From contig BCIA01000005.1 in the NCBI GenBank assembly GCA_001599815.1, forward strand, positions 2,211,088 through 2,275,087: DNA of 64,000 nt, given 5' to 3'. Positions 46,281 through 59,401 of the stretch are shown here, in pieces (the first letter of the stretch is position 1; each line of letters begins with the position of its first letter). Source of the DNA: Furcasterigmium furcatum (lineage: Eukaryota > Ascomycota > Sordariomycetes > Glomerellales > Plectosphaerellaceae). Position numbers and translations under genes: made by a program. A model generated the notes under the pieces. It made no database searches. It had not been told where the DNA came from and saw nothing but the letters and a program-made list of their open reading frames with translations.

Positions 46281-49200
46281 TGCCAGCTCACAGGATGAGA
46301 GATTCTTGTCCGATTCAACTGAATTGTTTCTGGATGCTCTTTTCTTGAGGAAGATCTAGGGGTAGACTTGTCAGTGTCGTCAAGGTACCGTAGTTGGACT
46401 GCGGTGCTCTGGTGTTGGACACATGACTCCAAGGATCTTGAGCGGGCAGCAAGATGGTGCCATATATCTACCTGACTCAACCCACCCCCGAGCACCATAC
46501 ACATCCATTCTCCGCCAAATTCTCGAAGTGCTCACGTTCAAGACCGCTCAGGGCATGTCTCCGGCTTGTGCGCACACTCGCTTATTCCGGCCACTCCAAT
46601 CAAGGTCCTCCCAAGTCCGATAGCAGTCGTCATATTACATGAACCACATCTTCTGCCACGTGGGATCCAGGCATTTCCTTGGCTACAGCATGGGATGTTC
46701 AACGATTCATACCCGTCAGCGACAGGAAAGGATCGAGCCGCAGTTCAAGTCAGGGGCCTTAGACTGTGAGACGTCACAGAACTCGAAGGGCCACCGGAAT
46801 CCATATCCCGAGTGGGCTCTCAGGCTAAGGATGCCTGATCGCCGGCATACCACTCACCAATGGCAGAGGTCCGTCACACTGGTCCGCAAGGCGTATTACT
46901 GGTCTCTTGCCACGACGAACAAGAGCCAACGGTCCTGGTGAGGCCGGAATGGGGAGATGACTCCGAACTGTTTCTGGAAGGCTACCAAAGAAATTGACGG
47001 CATCATCCGCCAGGCCAGGAATAGATAGTTTCTCAGTAGTCGTGTGGCAATTACATCAAAGGGCACTAGCAATCCCATCAACCACCTTCAAGATTACCAT
47101 GTGCAATCGTTGCCGCGATCGTCGCGGGTATTAACGTGGAGACCCTTCGGCCAACTGCCTAGCTTAATGGGACCGGACTGAGCTGAGAGTGACCGGAGGG
47201 CTAGAAGCCGTGAACAACGTGGATTCGGCTCCGAGTCCAAGACGCCGTCTTCTCAGCCAAGACCCGGCCCAACGCGTGCAGCTCGTATCTACCAGCTTTC
47301 AATTTGCGGGAAAGCCAATGATAATAACTTCCCCGGGACGGTTTCGATCGACAAGGCCCATGGCGGAACCCGGCCGCGGGTGTTGAAGTGCTCCCTCCCT
47401 CTCATCACAGACTGTGTCTGCCTGGGACACCCTGGTTGCACGTATCATGCTCCAACATGAGACGGATCTAGTGTGCTATGCATCAGGACGCTAGAAGCCG
47501 CCGAGCTTTCTCCTGCTGATCTTCGCGGGTGTTGGCCTCCATACTCAAGACGGAAAGCAGCTCGGGTATTCGAGTCATACTTGTGGCACTTACAGCCAGC
47601 TAGATGCACTAAGATCGTCCAACTCGACAGCAGCATAGATGCCCAACGACGGGAGGACATACCTCGGACTTCCGCTCTCTCAACGCGTGTCGATCCCGCG
47701 GTAGTTGGAAGAATCTCCGCAGGATCGCCATGCATGCGGGACCCCGGATCAACACCGGCAAGACATGGAGGAAATGATGTGCCTACCACCCTGTCCTGGG
47801 TGCGTTCTGTACGGACGTACGTAGGATCTACGCACGTAAGGCTGGACAAACAACCAGCATGTTTGTCTTCGTCAAGCCACTCGCGACATTCGCCAGCAAA
47901 GGTGCCATGACGCGCGTAACTGAGATTACAACGCCAGGGCAGCAATTTTATCCATTGACGACTGATGCGCTAGACAGGTGGAGGATCGGTGTGGACGAAA
48001 GTGCCAACGACGCCCCCGTAGGGCTGGGATCAACCTGATGCCCGTTCGGAGGCAAGAGGGCGGCGCCCAGCCGTTGGGACGCCTCAGATTGGCGAGCGGC
48101 TCGCATCCGGGGCGACCATGTGGATTGTATGTACGGCCGGTGGCCATGGCATTGCCCTGTTCAGCTTCACTGCATGATTTCGCCGGAGGTTCCGGCCGTA
48201 GAGCATGCTCCAAGTTCGGAAGGACCGACTGGAGCCCGGGACAGTCGACTTGTTGCCGAATGTATCTTTTGGAGGGCTGATGTATCGTCCACATTGGGCG
48301 TCAGAGATTCACTCGATGAGGGTTGTGATGTGATCATAGGCACTCGAGGATAGACACGAGGGTCCTCCTCCCCAAGGCAACCCACTGCACCACTTTCGGA
48401 CACGAAGCCAAAAGTAGCATGCCCAATTCGGTGGAAGAGATTTGCGTGGCGCCAGCGAAGGAAATTGTTCGTGAGACCTCACCTTTCTCGTAGGTCTTCT
48501 CCCTTCAAGCATGCCCGGACGACAAAGGAAAGCATGTCGTTGGACGTCGAGTCAAGCGGATCTCGAGCTTGTCTCACAACGAGTCAGCCTGCGTCGCCAG
48601 GGTGTCAAATGACCCTCCATGGCAGCCTCTCGCGGTTGTTGTCTGGTGGTGTTGCTGCGCCATTCGTATGCAGGCGGCCCCTTTCTGTCGGGTCATGACA
48701 AGACAGCCGTCCGAGCACCTCGCAATTCTGAATTTTGATGGGCGAGCCGGGCCACCTGTGGCTTCTCGGCGAGCGCTACTTGCGATGGACCAGGAGGCTA
48801 GTCAGCCATGTGCGCCTGGCCATGCCACGCGAGGACCCCGTGCCAGTGCTAAAAGTAGGGGCAGCGCTACCGAAAGTCGCTGGTGCACTGAACATCCAAG
48901 GATGAGATCGGTACTAACTCTGAAGCGGTTAGCAGACTGGCTCTGGCGACTTTGGGCAGCAACTGGACAACACTTGTTGGTCGCCAAAATTGGACGACTG
49001 TTTTGGAGGAGAAGGGGAGGAGTTGCATCGGCGTTGTATGGTATGAAGCGGTTGGATGAGTGAAAGTCTGGACGGGAGATGCAGATGTCAGAACCTACCT
49101 GCCTTACCTACGAGGCGGAAACGGCGGGAGGTTGCAAAAAGTCACCTCGGGCTGGGTCCATGCGATGGACGATGCCTGAGGTGGCGTCTGGTGAAGTTGG

Positions 49201-52200
49201 GAGTGACCCGGCAGGTACATTCAGCTGCAGAACCGTCCAGGGCGTATTTGCTCATCATCAGCTCCAAATGGATGTTGGAGAAGGAACGCCTCACGACGCC
49301 AAGCCCCACACCCATTTCAGGCTGTTCGCTCTTCCTCCCCGGGCTGCCAGTGCCTTCCATCCAGCTCTCATCTCTTCCGTTTCCGCCGGCCCGGCAGATG
49401 CGCTGCTGTGGTTCCCGTCATCCTCCACGCGACATCCCGCCTGCTACCCCAGCTTTCCCCCTTCGTACATAAGGAGGTGCCGGTATGTTTTGTGGCTGGT
49501 CGTTCATCCTCGGACTGGGTTTGCTCCAATGACGCGCACCACCATAATCATGGATGGATAGGCTCATCCAACACCCTTCGGCCGATAACGTTCTGGATTT
49601 CGCGCCAACACGCCGGATCTTCGTTGACCACACGTGGTTCAGCAGGTCCAGGAACCTTGCCGTGTCGATCACTTCCTGAATACGACTGGCCTCCTTCAGC
49701 TTCAGGGGTAATTCGATCCGGCACGGCCGTCAGCACCTTCATCCGAGAGTTGCTGGACCTCTTCTCACTCGAAAAGCGACAGGCGAGAGTGGCACGCACC
49801 CATGCTGACTGCAGAATATGTACAGTACTTTATTGATGCGAACTCTTGGCTTGAACCCTGGCAGAGCGTGGGTTGGCCGACCCGAAGCTTGGGTTTGGAG
49901 TCTGAGCGCAGGCTGATCCCGTCAGCCAGCCCTTCAACACGCCTTACCGTCCTGTCAGTGACAGCTCCCAAGAAGAACAAGGCCACAACGCGTGGAAATC
50001 GCACGATGCCCAGCAGCGGTGTATCTTTGACGATGCGACGCAAGGAGTCGCGCTGCAGACACTCTCACGCACGTGCTGACTTGCCAGGTCACCAAGGTGG
50101 CACTCACGCGGCCGTCCGCCCGTCCAGTCCATGCACCCAGTCAAGCCAGTTAGTGGTGGGCGAAATTAGTATTTGGTACAGCCGCGTTTCTGGTCAATTT
50201 TCCGATTTGACCCCCATTCAAGATGGAGATGTCCGCTGGTGCATACCACCTTGCCATCAGCTACCGCCAGGGTTCTCCGCCGAGGCGCGTTGGTGCCATG
50301 TCCCTCAGGGCACCAAGGTTACGGCGCTGCCGACTCTTCGAGATCCCTGCCTGTCCACGAACGTTGCGTGCTGCACCAACTCCTGTCCGAATTCTCACTC
50401 CCCGCCTTCCGCGGTCACAACCAGAACAACTATCGTCTGGAACCTTTCCCAAAGGGGGCACCCAATGGAACCATGCCAGAAGGGTCGATTCATGCATTCA
50501 CAGGGCATCCGACAAGACGACTAGACTGTGAATGGCCACGGCTGTGACGCCGTAGGTATGGAATCCGCAAGAACAACATCCTGGTTCTGCGATCGTCAGT
50601 GGCTACCGGGGAACCGCGATACGGCCGACACTGGACTCTTCAGACACGGGACGTCAAATCAGGCCCGATGAAAATTACACTGACCTTCGTCCTGCGCCAT
50701 CGGCCGCCTCTCTCCGAGTCTCATTGCTCCAAGGTTCATCGCCGCAACTGATGAGATGACTCTCGTCTGGTTGCGATCTTGACACCAATCTTCAGCAAGA
50801 CTTCCCGGTTGTGGCTGTTCATTGGGTGCATGCCGATCTTTAGGGCTTCTGGGTGCCACGGCTTTACCCGCGACTTCAGACCACGATTCGCCTAAGAAGT
50901 AAGCCCACTCATCAGTCCTGACGAGTCTCTCACATTTGGATGGCCGTCAATCATTGGCAGATTGCCAGTTGCTCCCGTGAATGAATCACCTTGCATCCAC
51001 TTCTCCCCGGCGTCTTGCACATACATGCTAGGATTCGTATCCAAGTACATGTTGCTTCTTGCCGCAGAACCGCGTTGCATAGGCACGCTTTCAAACGGCC
51101 GTTTTGAGGTGTCCTCGATGGCGTTGCCCAGTCTGGCCCTGACGGGGTGGCCCGTCTTCACCAACCTCACGTCGATCCTTGCCCATGCGAGATGGCGGAG
51201 TCAGGTTAACACCGGCGCAGACGCACTTCGACCTGCAGGTTTCCGTCTCTCGAGGACGAAAGTACCTTGCTTGCTTGCACCTTATTATGTACCCAGCCAG
51301 GAGGCTCGGCGAGAGCGCTCACACAGGTTTTCAACTTTCGCGGCTACAGAGTAATTTTACAAGATGCTGGCAAAGGCAACACAGACAGATATGTATACCT
51401 AAACCAAGGCAACAAGTCCGGTCGACCATTCTCGTCCGCCTTGAAGTCCAAGGATCAGAAGATTGAACCCACGGTCCCCCTGAGATGCGAAGAACTTGAG
51501 TTGGTACTTCGTTTGCATGGTGACGGGACAACAGAACCGTTTGGGTACCCTCTTATCCTCTCCTTGTGAAGAAACACAACAGATTTTGTTTCGTTTCCTG
51601 GGCTCCTCATGCAACCGTTCGGGCCCCGCGAGCAGATCAACGTTGCTGCTCTGACCCTCTCTCATAGGAACGCAACTCCACAGCGCAAGGTATTGTTGAC
51701 GATATGAATCGTTCAACTGGTGGAATTCTGCACAAAATGTGCAACGGTGAGTTCGCAGCTCACAGAACCCTTGTGTCACCCATATCAATATCAGACCGAG
51801 ATATATGCTCCGGTAGCCCGCCCGAGAGCCTAGAACCTTGCGATAGCACGATGACCGCTGCTCCGTTCTTCTTCCCTGACGTTACCGCACCACTCAGTGA
51901 GACTGGTGGCCGGCCACTGATGTCCGGTCTTGGTGACTGACCCGCCAGGTTGCTGGGGGCGAGTCGACCCAGGATCAAGTGTCGGGCAGGGGACGAAGAA
52001 ACCCCCGGGGACCCTCCCGAGTCCCGACCCCTTGCCCATGGTGGTACTTATTGAATGGACAAGGAGGGAATGTGTTCATCGGAAACACAGGCGGGTCGCT
52101 GCCGTTGACTTGTCTCACCGGTGGAGTCTTCAGCGCATGATCTTTCCTTTTGCCCAAGAACACATGGGGGGCAGGCGAGCAGCGACGGACGGGCCAGCGG

Positions 52201-54752
52201 CCCCTAAAGTCTAACCATCTGGGTCCTTCACGACTGGGAAAAGCAAGAAAGACGTTGAGGGATCGCAAAAGAGGATGGCCATCACCAATACCATGACGGG
52301 AATCATGCAGGCGGGCAGTGCCAGTGGCGCGAGGTTGTCTGTGCCGTTTGCTCTGCTGGCTCCCGGGATGACCCCCAAATGCATACACCAGGAATCCCAA
52401 AGTACTTTATTTCTGGAGTTGGCTGTCATCATCCATCTCCAACAGGCTGGGCTTCGGAGGCTTGGGCTACCCAGCGGCGTGCTCCGCCATCACGCTTCCA
52501 GGAACCAGATCTCTGGAACGCCCATGGATGTGGTGGGTGATGAGCCGTCTTCATCAAGCTGATACTGGGATCACACACCTCGCTTCATGAGCCAGACTTG
52601 CATCTCGGCCAGCAAGCAACAAAGTCTTCTGGAGGTACGAGTATTTTGGATCGACAGCGTCTTTCTTTCTTCTAGAAGGTCGCCGAGAGAATGGCGACGA
52701 CGTTGGGGGCAACCGGAAGAGGAGCCGGTCGGCCAGGTTGCCAACCTCTCATGGCAAGAAGGCAGGAGGACGCCCAGCAGACAGGGCCCAGGGGGCACAG
52801 GGGAGAACGAGGAGGAAGAACAGGGGCAGACGGAGGAGGGGCGGCCAGATGTCACGATGTGACACTGTTGCGCGAACAGGAGCGAAGAGACGCAGGGGTC
52901 CCACACGCTCATTGGGTCTATCAAATCGTGCAGGGTTCTTCCCGGTCAAGCCCGGGGACCGGGATAAGGGCATGAGGAGGTCCCCCGTCCGGCCCCTTGC
53001 CTTGCCCCTCCGACTGCCCGCGAAGTCCATGCTGGGTCGAGGCAGGATTTACAAGTATGGACAACCGGTCCGTACTGCAGGTCTGTATGCATGTACGTCG
53101 TCGTACAGGGCGGCCTGCGAGTGATCACACCACGGGGACTGGCCAGAAGGCATTCTTGGATACATATGTTCTTACTTATGCTTGATGCACCGCTTGCACC
53201 AGACCAGCCAACCCCGTCATGCGTTGTGCGCTCAGACGCTCGAGAAAACGTGTCGATCAGCGATACAGATCTCGAGAGCAGAAGATTGGGCACTCCCTAC
53301 TGACACCCCTTATTAGCGGCATCATTTCAGAATCCAGGGACTTAACGTGCCAAAGCCCACTTGGTCAATAGAACTGTCTGGCGAGGGGAGGTTCGGAGGC
53401 GCAGGCCCGGTCCGACAGAAGCCCCTGAATTGGATGGGGAAGACGGCGGAAGCGAGGTACCTTGACTCCAGGGCGGGTACTTGAAGGGTACATGTGGCTT
53501 GATGGCGTCCCCTCAGTACCGAGGTACCTGCACCGGTGGTGAGAATGGACGCTAGAAGCCCTGGACGCCCTGGAGAGGGCCCCTCCCCGTTGGACTTGGC
53601 GCATCCGTAGCGATGGAAAGTCTGCCAGTGGTCGTCGCTTGCTTCCTTCCTCCTTTCCCCTGTCCTGGCCCCGGGGCCCGCACCCCCCTCACGCACCGGG
53701 CTAGCCATGCCCGCCCGGATGGAGGCCAGGGCAGGCTGTCCTGTCGGCAAGTACTAGGCAGGTCCAGTCCAGTGCTCAAGGTCGAGCGGCGGGCGAGGGA
53801 GCTTTGTTGCAATATTTCACACGTTGCTCGCCTCTTCCCGCGCGCCGCCACAACCACAGCTTCTCTTCTCCCTCTCCCCGTCTCCCACGTTCCTTGTAAG
53901 AGGACACGAGCTGCTCTCCCGCTGGCTCCCGTGCGGTCACCCAATCCGACGACCTGTGGCCCCCGATTCGACCTGAAATATTCCTCAGTGAACAAAGACA
54001 CGCGGGAGCATCCTTCTCCAGGTTTCAAGTCGACCGCGACACCGAGTCGCCCTGCGTTCAGTTCCACCGTCGAAACGAAACCTAGAGCGACAAAGCCGGG
54101 CTCTGAAGAGGACAACGCCTTTGTCCAGGACATTCATCCATTGGAACGATCAGGCATTCCCCGAAGGAGCAACTCATTACGATTCGGCGGATATCAGTGT
54201 CGGACGACCTTCGTACCGGCGGCGGCAGCGTTCCAGCACGACTCTTCTCGCGTGGCTTACCCAGTTCGCGGGGTTTGTACTCCCCTCCACCAGCATCATC
54301 AGACGACTTCTCCCCTTCTCCTTTTACCAAGCGGCCCTCTTCGATCCTTCATCACAACTTGACACGGCCAAAGACTATGTGCTTCCAGAGCTCGCCCACG
54401 GCCTCAGAGCATTGATCAGTACAGCGTCTTGAAACATCTTTCCAGCCATCCATTGCACCAAAACCTGTGTTACAAGCAGCCCACAATTACGACCGGACAC
54501 CAAGACCTCCCCGACACGACTTGTCCGTTGAAGAGGCCTTCTTGACTCGAGCTTGGTTTCAGCACCCTCCAGATTTGTTCATCCAACGCCGTCTGCCCAC
54601 CACGAAAACCATCCCATTCTTTGCCCTGGCACCCCACCTCCACGACCCTGCAACGCCGTTTTTAGCCTATCGCTGCGCACCTCGGCCCACGTTTGCGCTC
54701 GCTGCTTGCCCCTGACCCTCGCCTTTCGCGATACACCTGCCGTCGACACCTC
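46281..54752. other. Gene-poor interval, about 8.5 kb
   Basis: Open frames are short, overlap on both strands, and show no recognisable domain or intron-exon logic. Base composition looks somewhat less GC-rich than the flanking genes. I see no transposase, reverse transcriptase, terminal repeats or tandem array. The right-hand kilobase (about 53.6-54.75 kb) is pyrimidine-rich and probably the promoter and long 5' leader of the next gene. Decayed elements or long non-coding RNA cannot be excluded by eye. Confidence 0.5.
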
Positions 54753-57700
54753 ATGTTCGGCCGGAGTCGCAAGACAGCGAAAGGTTACGGCAACGCCAGT
54801 GCTATCGGCGACACGGAAAGGAACACCCACTCGAGTCTCTTGGAACTCGGCCTCGTCAGCCCAAAGTCCAGCAGAGAGCCGCCGAGATCCATCCACTCCT
54901 CTGGAGGTCTTGCGTACGATTACGATAGCCCCTCGTTTCCCGAGAAGAGTGAGTCCTGCCTCTCGACCCCCAGACGCTCATTGGGGGTTATGCCTCAGGT
55001 GCCAACTGTTGCGCCTGACCATGCGCGGCAACAGCGTGACTGCCCGCTGATTTCGTGTGTTGTGCGACGAAATGTATGCTGACTCACGTCCTCAGATACC
55101 TCTATAGCGGCAGGGACTTTGCGAGGTCCTCACCATTCGAACGCATCCACCAGCTCCGGCAGGTCTTCAGGAAGCACATCCAAGACGATTCGTAGCTCCA
55201 CCACCATGACGACCGGCGTGGATAGGCGCGGAAACCGGCGAGAGCGCACTTTCGTCGGCAGCGAATGCGCCGTCTGTGAGGAACCCTTGGAGCACACTCT
55301 GCGTGGTGAGCGCATCCTCCAGTTCTCCTGCTCTCACGTCTCCCACGAGGCTTGTTTCTACGAGTTCATCCGCGAATTTGAGTCGCAATATTGCCCAACG
55401 TGCGACGCGCCGCTGCACCTTGACACCAGCCGTGGAGGCAATGTCTTGGACATTGGTAAGCAAAGCTCGAACACATGGCATGAGGACTCTCGCTCACGAG
55501 ATGAAGAAAAAATATCCAATCTCGTGCGCTCTGCGTCGGCGGCAGACACGAGATCGAACCACACGAACACTCCCACACAATGGGATTACCAAGGCGGCGG
55601 CGCCAGGCCGAACAGCCTCGAGTCCAACCAGCGACAGCAACCTCCCGTAAACGGGCGGGATAGCGCAGCACGCGGCAGCCTGAGGGACAGCAGAGAGGCC
55701 CCGCCCTCTGAACGTTACGGCCCGTCGACCAGGCACACTCGGAGTGATAGCGGAGCCACGGGCGTTGCCTCGTCTGGAGGTTATCCCGAGACGACACAGA
55801 GCGGTCCCCCGCCACGAAAACACGATTATGATCTCCAGGCCATGGAAACCACACCGGGCAGCCCCAGAACTATGACAAGGAACCCGATCCCAACCCCGAC
55901 TGTGACTCTGCGATCCGAATTCCCGACGATCAACCGCTCGCGGCAACAGCAAACGCTCACCTGCCTCGTTACTATCGAAGTGCCCGATACCAAGTGGCGA
56001 CCACACCCTGAAGATCTCGGCGAGGCGCCGCCGCCTCCACCTGCGCCTGCGCCCGCCAAGGTGGAGGAGGTATACCAGCGGCCCCCTTCGCCGGCTCGCA
56101 GCGCCCCACGTTTCTATCCATACGAGTCGCCGGAGGTCTTGGAAGAAATGACGGAACATCTGAGGAATCGCGTCGACAACTGGCATGGCCTTGACTTTGG
56201 CAGGTCAGTAAATTTCAAGGCTCACAATGTCTGTAACCTTCGCTAACACGCAAACAGGTTCGGCAAGCTGCGGCTCTATGGTACCCTGCGGGTTGGCAAG
56301 GACAAGATCTCGTGGCAAGAGCTTGAGTGCTTCTTGTTCGCTGAGATGCTCATCTGCGTTAAGGAGAAGAAGATTCCTCAACAAGCGGCCCAATGGGACG
56401 AGAACGGCTTGCCGAAGAAGTCCACTCGCTGCACGCTGAAGGGCTCCATCCTCATCAAGAAGCACTTGAACGAGGTTTCCGAGACGGGTAACAGTAAGCC
56501 CATCTCATTCTTCCAGAAAGACGCCATGACTGACCGTTTTTATCTAGTCGACGAGAATGTTCTCACGCTGAACCTGTCTGTTGCCGAACTGCCTCAGTTC
56601 CACCTGCGTTTCGAGAACAGGAACCAACTCAAGCTGTGGCAACAAGCCCTGTTGGATCTGAACGCTGTCGAGGCATCACCCGTTCGCAGTCCCGAGTACG
56701 ATCGCGAATTTTCGGAGGCGGAAGAGGACGACTGGCAGCGAGCGCGACCTCAACGAGTTTCCTCGGCGGCATCGTCCTGGGGTGGCGCCAAGTCGGCCAC
56801 CACAGCGCCGACGGAGTACACAAACTTCCAAAAGAGCCCCGCCATCCCGTCTACCGTTCATGTTCCCATCGACGTCGTGGTCGTGGTACCCATCTCCTCG
56901 TCCATGCAGGGTGTCAAGATCAACCTTGTCCGCGACGCGCTGAAGTTCATGATCAATACGCTCGGTGAGCGAGACCGCATGGGACTTGTCACCTTCGGCT
57001 CTGGAGGAGGCGGCGTGCCCCTCGTGGGTATGACGACCAAGTCTTGGCCGGGCTGGTCCAACATCCTCTCTGCCATCAAGCCGATCGGTCAGAAGAGCCA
57101 CCGCGCAGACGTGGTCGAAGGCGCTAATGTCGCCATGGACCTGTTGATGCAGCGCAAGCACAACAACCCGATTGCCACGATCATGCTCATCAGCGACGCT
57201 TCGACCTCTGATGCTGATAGCGTGGATTTCGTGGTGTCCCGAGCGGAAGCCGCTAAAATCACCATCCACTCCTTCGGCCTGGGAATGACCCACAAGCCCG
57301 ATACCATGATTGAGCTGTCGACTCGTACCAAGGCTTCCTACACCTATGTCAAGGACTGGATGATGCTCCGCGAATGTCTTGCTGGCTGTCTCGGGGCCAT
57401 GCAGACGCTCTCTCACCAGAACGTCAAGCTCAAGCTGAGGCTTCCGGAGGGCTCACCGGCCAAGTTCCACAAGATCAGCGGTGCTCTCCAGATCACGAAG
57501 CGGGCCACAGGACGCGACGCTGAGGCCTCGCTTGGTGATCTGCGCTTCGGCGACAAGCGGGATATACTAGTCCAGCTAGTCATCATGCCGGACAACGCTT
57601 CGCAGGAGCAACTGCCCCAAGACCCCTGGGACAACATTGTTTCTGGTCTGGAGGCTCTCGGTGGTGCCGTCGACAGCGACGAGCAGAGACCCGCGTCAGT

Positions 57701-58484
57701 GGAGGAAGTTCCGCTCATCCAGGCTGACCTCACCTGGGGGGATATTCTTCGGGACGGGACCCTTTCGCATCTCCCGAGGCCCACCCTTCTCGCCATCACG
57801 ATGCTGCCCGCTCATGCCAAACAGAAGGGCGCTTGGAACGGATCCCCTCCTATCCCTCCGCACCCGAGCATCGTCCAACGCCGCATGGAGCTGCTCACTT
57901 CCGACATGCTCACCCGCGCATTGACACTGGTATCCCGCGGCCAGCACGACCGTGCTCATACTCTGCTCAACGAGACTCGGTCTATCCTCAAAGGACTAGG
58001 CAAGGGTGGCCTTCCCCCGGTGCCCCATCCCCCGCCAGGCAGGTCACTGCCGTCGACGCCCCATCCCGGTAACGAAGGGTCGCCCACTGTCGGCACACCT
58101 GATAGGAAGAACTCGCCATCGCCCACACAGTCGATGGCATCTTCCGCCGAGACCCGCATCCAATCCTCGTCAATTGGCCGCAGCCGGTCCAACGATGGCC
58201 TCGGCCTCAGCACTGGGATCGATGCCAGCACTGTTGCCGCTCTGGACGCTGAGCTGGAGAGTAGCTTGGAATGGATCAGCCATCCCGCCGTCTTTGGCCG
58301 AGACAGCCGCAAGGCCGTCCTCCAGGCCATAGGTGTCATCAGCTCACAGCGCTCCTTCACCTTCCGCACTCCTATCGAGGGCCTCTGGGCTGGTCGCGTT
58401 GGCGGCGTCAAGCGACTGACCGACAAGAGCCGCGAGTGGCGCGAGGATGGTGGCGGCGAAGGCGGCATAATGGAAGAAGCGTAA
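54753..58484 (+). CDS. RING-PH-VWA protein, Ste5/Far1-type signalling scaffold
   Basis: Exons 54753-54948, 55096-56203, 56258-56493 and 56548-58484 encode 1158 residues. Order of domains: disordered Ser-rich N-terminus; RING-H2 at 123-168 (CAVCEE, CSHVSHEACF, CPTC); a disordered Pro/Ser middle; a PH-like domain around 430-515 (LRLYGTLRVG, TLKGSILI, HLRFENRNQLKLWQQALLDL); a von Willebrand A domain around 560-770 (VHVPIDVVVVVPISSSMQG); and a Pro/Ser-rich end closing on VGGVKRLTDKSREWRED. The VWA MIDAS motif reads PISSS instead of DxSxS, so metal binding is doubtful. RING-PH-VWA is the ancestral layout reported for fungal pheromone-pathway scaffolds related to Ste5 and Far1; a role in the mating/filamentation MAPK route is therefore inferred. 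The 54-nt third intron has no stop and a length divisible by three. Confidence 0.85.
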
Positions 58485-59401
58485 TGTCGCCTCACCGCAC
58501 GACCATATCGCCATGCCAATGCCCTCTTTCGGAGGGACAGTACTTTCTTACGACTGCATTTCCCGCTACCCATTGACTCTTTTTTCTTCTCACGGTTGCT
58601 GGGAAGTCTATACCCCCTATTTGTTTTGCAGTTTACGGCCACGCTTTTGCCGCCGGCCTCGAGCGCCTCTTTGGCTGCCATCGTCGTCGCGCTGTTTCTG
58701 ATATCCAATCGTTGATGCATTGCGATGCGATCTCAGGAAAAAGCAAGATACCAACGTCTGATTCTTGGCTTTCTCTTCTCGTCTTTGCTCAATTCTCTTC
58801 CTGTCCATACTACTTTTCTCTCTCACGTCTTTACTGTGCCCCCCGCGTCACGACAGTCATGTATGTCTGAGCTCCGTCATGTAGGCTCTCTTTTCCTGTG
58901 CTTCTTTTGCAAATGGTGTGGTAGGATCGGCCTTAGGAAAGGTGGCATAGTGGCCCTGGAAAAGGGCGTGTAACGCTGGAAGACAAAACATGAAGAAGCA
59001 GTTGCTGAGGCTCTGCAGTTACTCGATCTGATCGACTTTGTTTGCTGTGATGTCTCGAGAGGTGATGGTATTGCTCACTCAACTAAAGCGAAGCGGCTGT
59101 GGACCGTGGGAAAGGATGTTGACGTGGTCCCGTAGCTGTGACTGAAGAAAAAAATTGGTCGCCATGAAAATGCCATTGTATGCCTCTGCCCTTTTTTAAG
59201 CTAAGTACAGGATGCTCAAACTCCGTGGATCGAACACCAGATGTGCCCTCCAGACATTGTGCCAGACTCATTCCTCGTTGACGGCCTGGCCAGACTTCCC
59301 GTCATTCTCTTCGCCTGCCTCCTCGCTGCTGACGCCCTCACATTCTGACCACACCTGGACTCGCGCACTATGAAGGGAGCTATGTCGCCCCTGCGAGTTG
59401 C
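58485..59401. other. Convergent intergenic region, scaffold gene / Utp16
   Basis: 917 bp of T-rich 3' flanks (TTTTCTTCTC, TTTCTCTTCTCG and similar) suited to polyadenylation signals. No gene recognised. Confidence 0.5.

Noticed and set aside
47473..47910. 145-codon plus-strand frame with an overlapping minus frame
   Set aside because: Both strands open with similar length and no recognisable domain; likely chance.
49802..50524. 240-codon plus-strand frame in the gene-poor interval
   Set aside because: Random-looking composition, overlapped by other frames, no family resemblance.
53613..54362. 249-codon plus-strand frame before the scaffold gene
   Set aside because: Pro/Ser/Arg-rich and not protein-like; fits a pyrimidine-rich promoter and leader.
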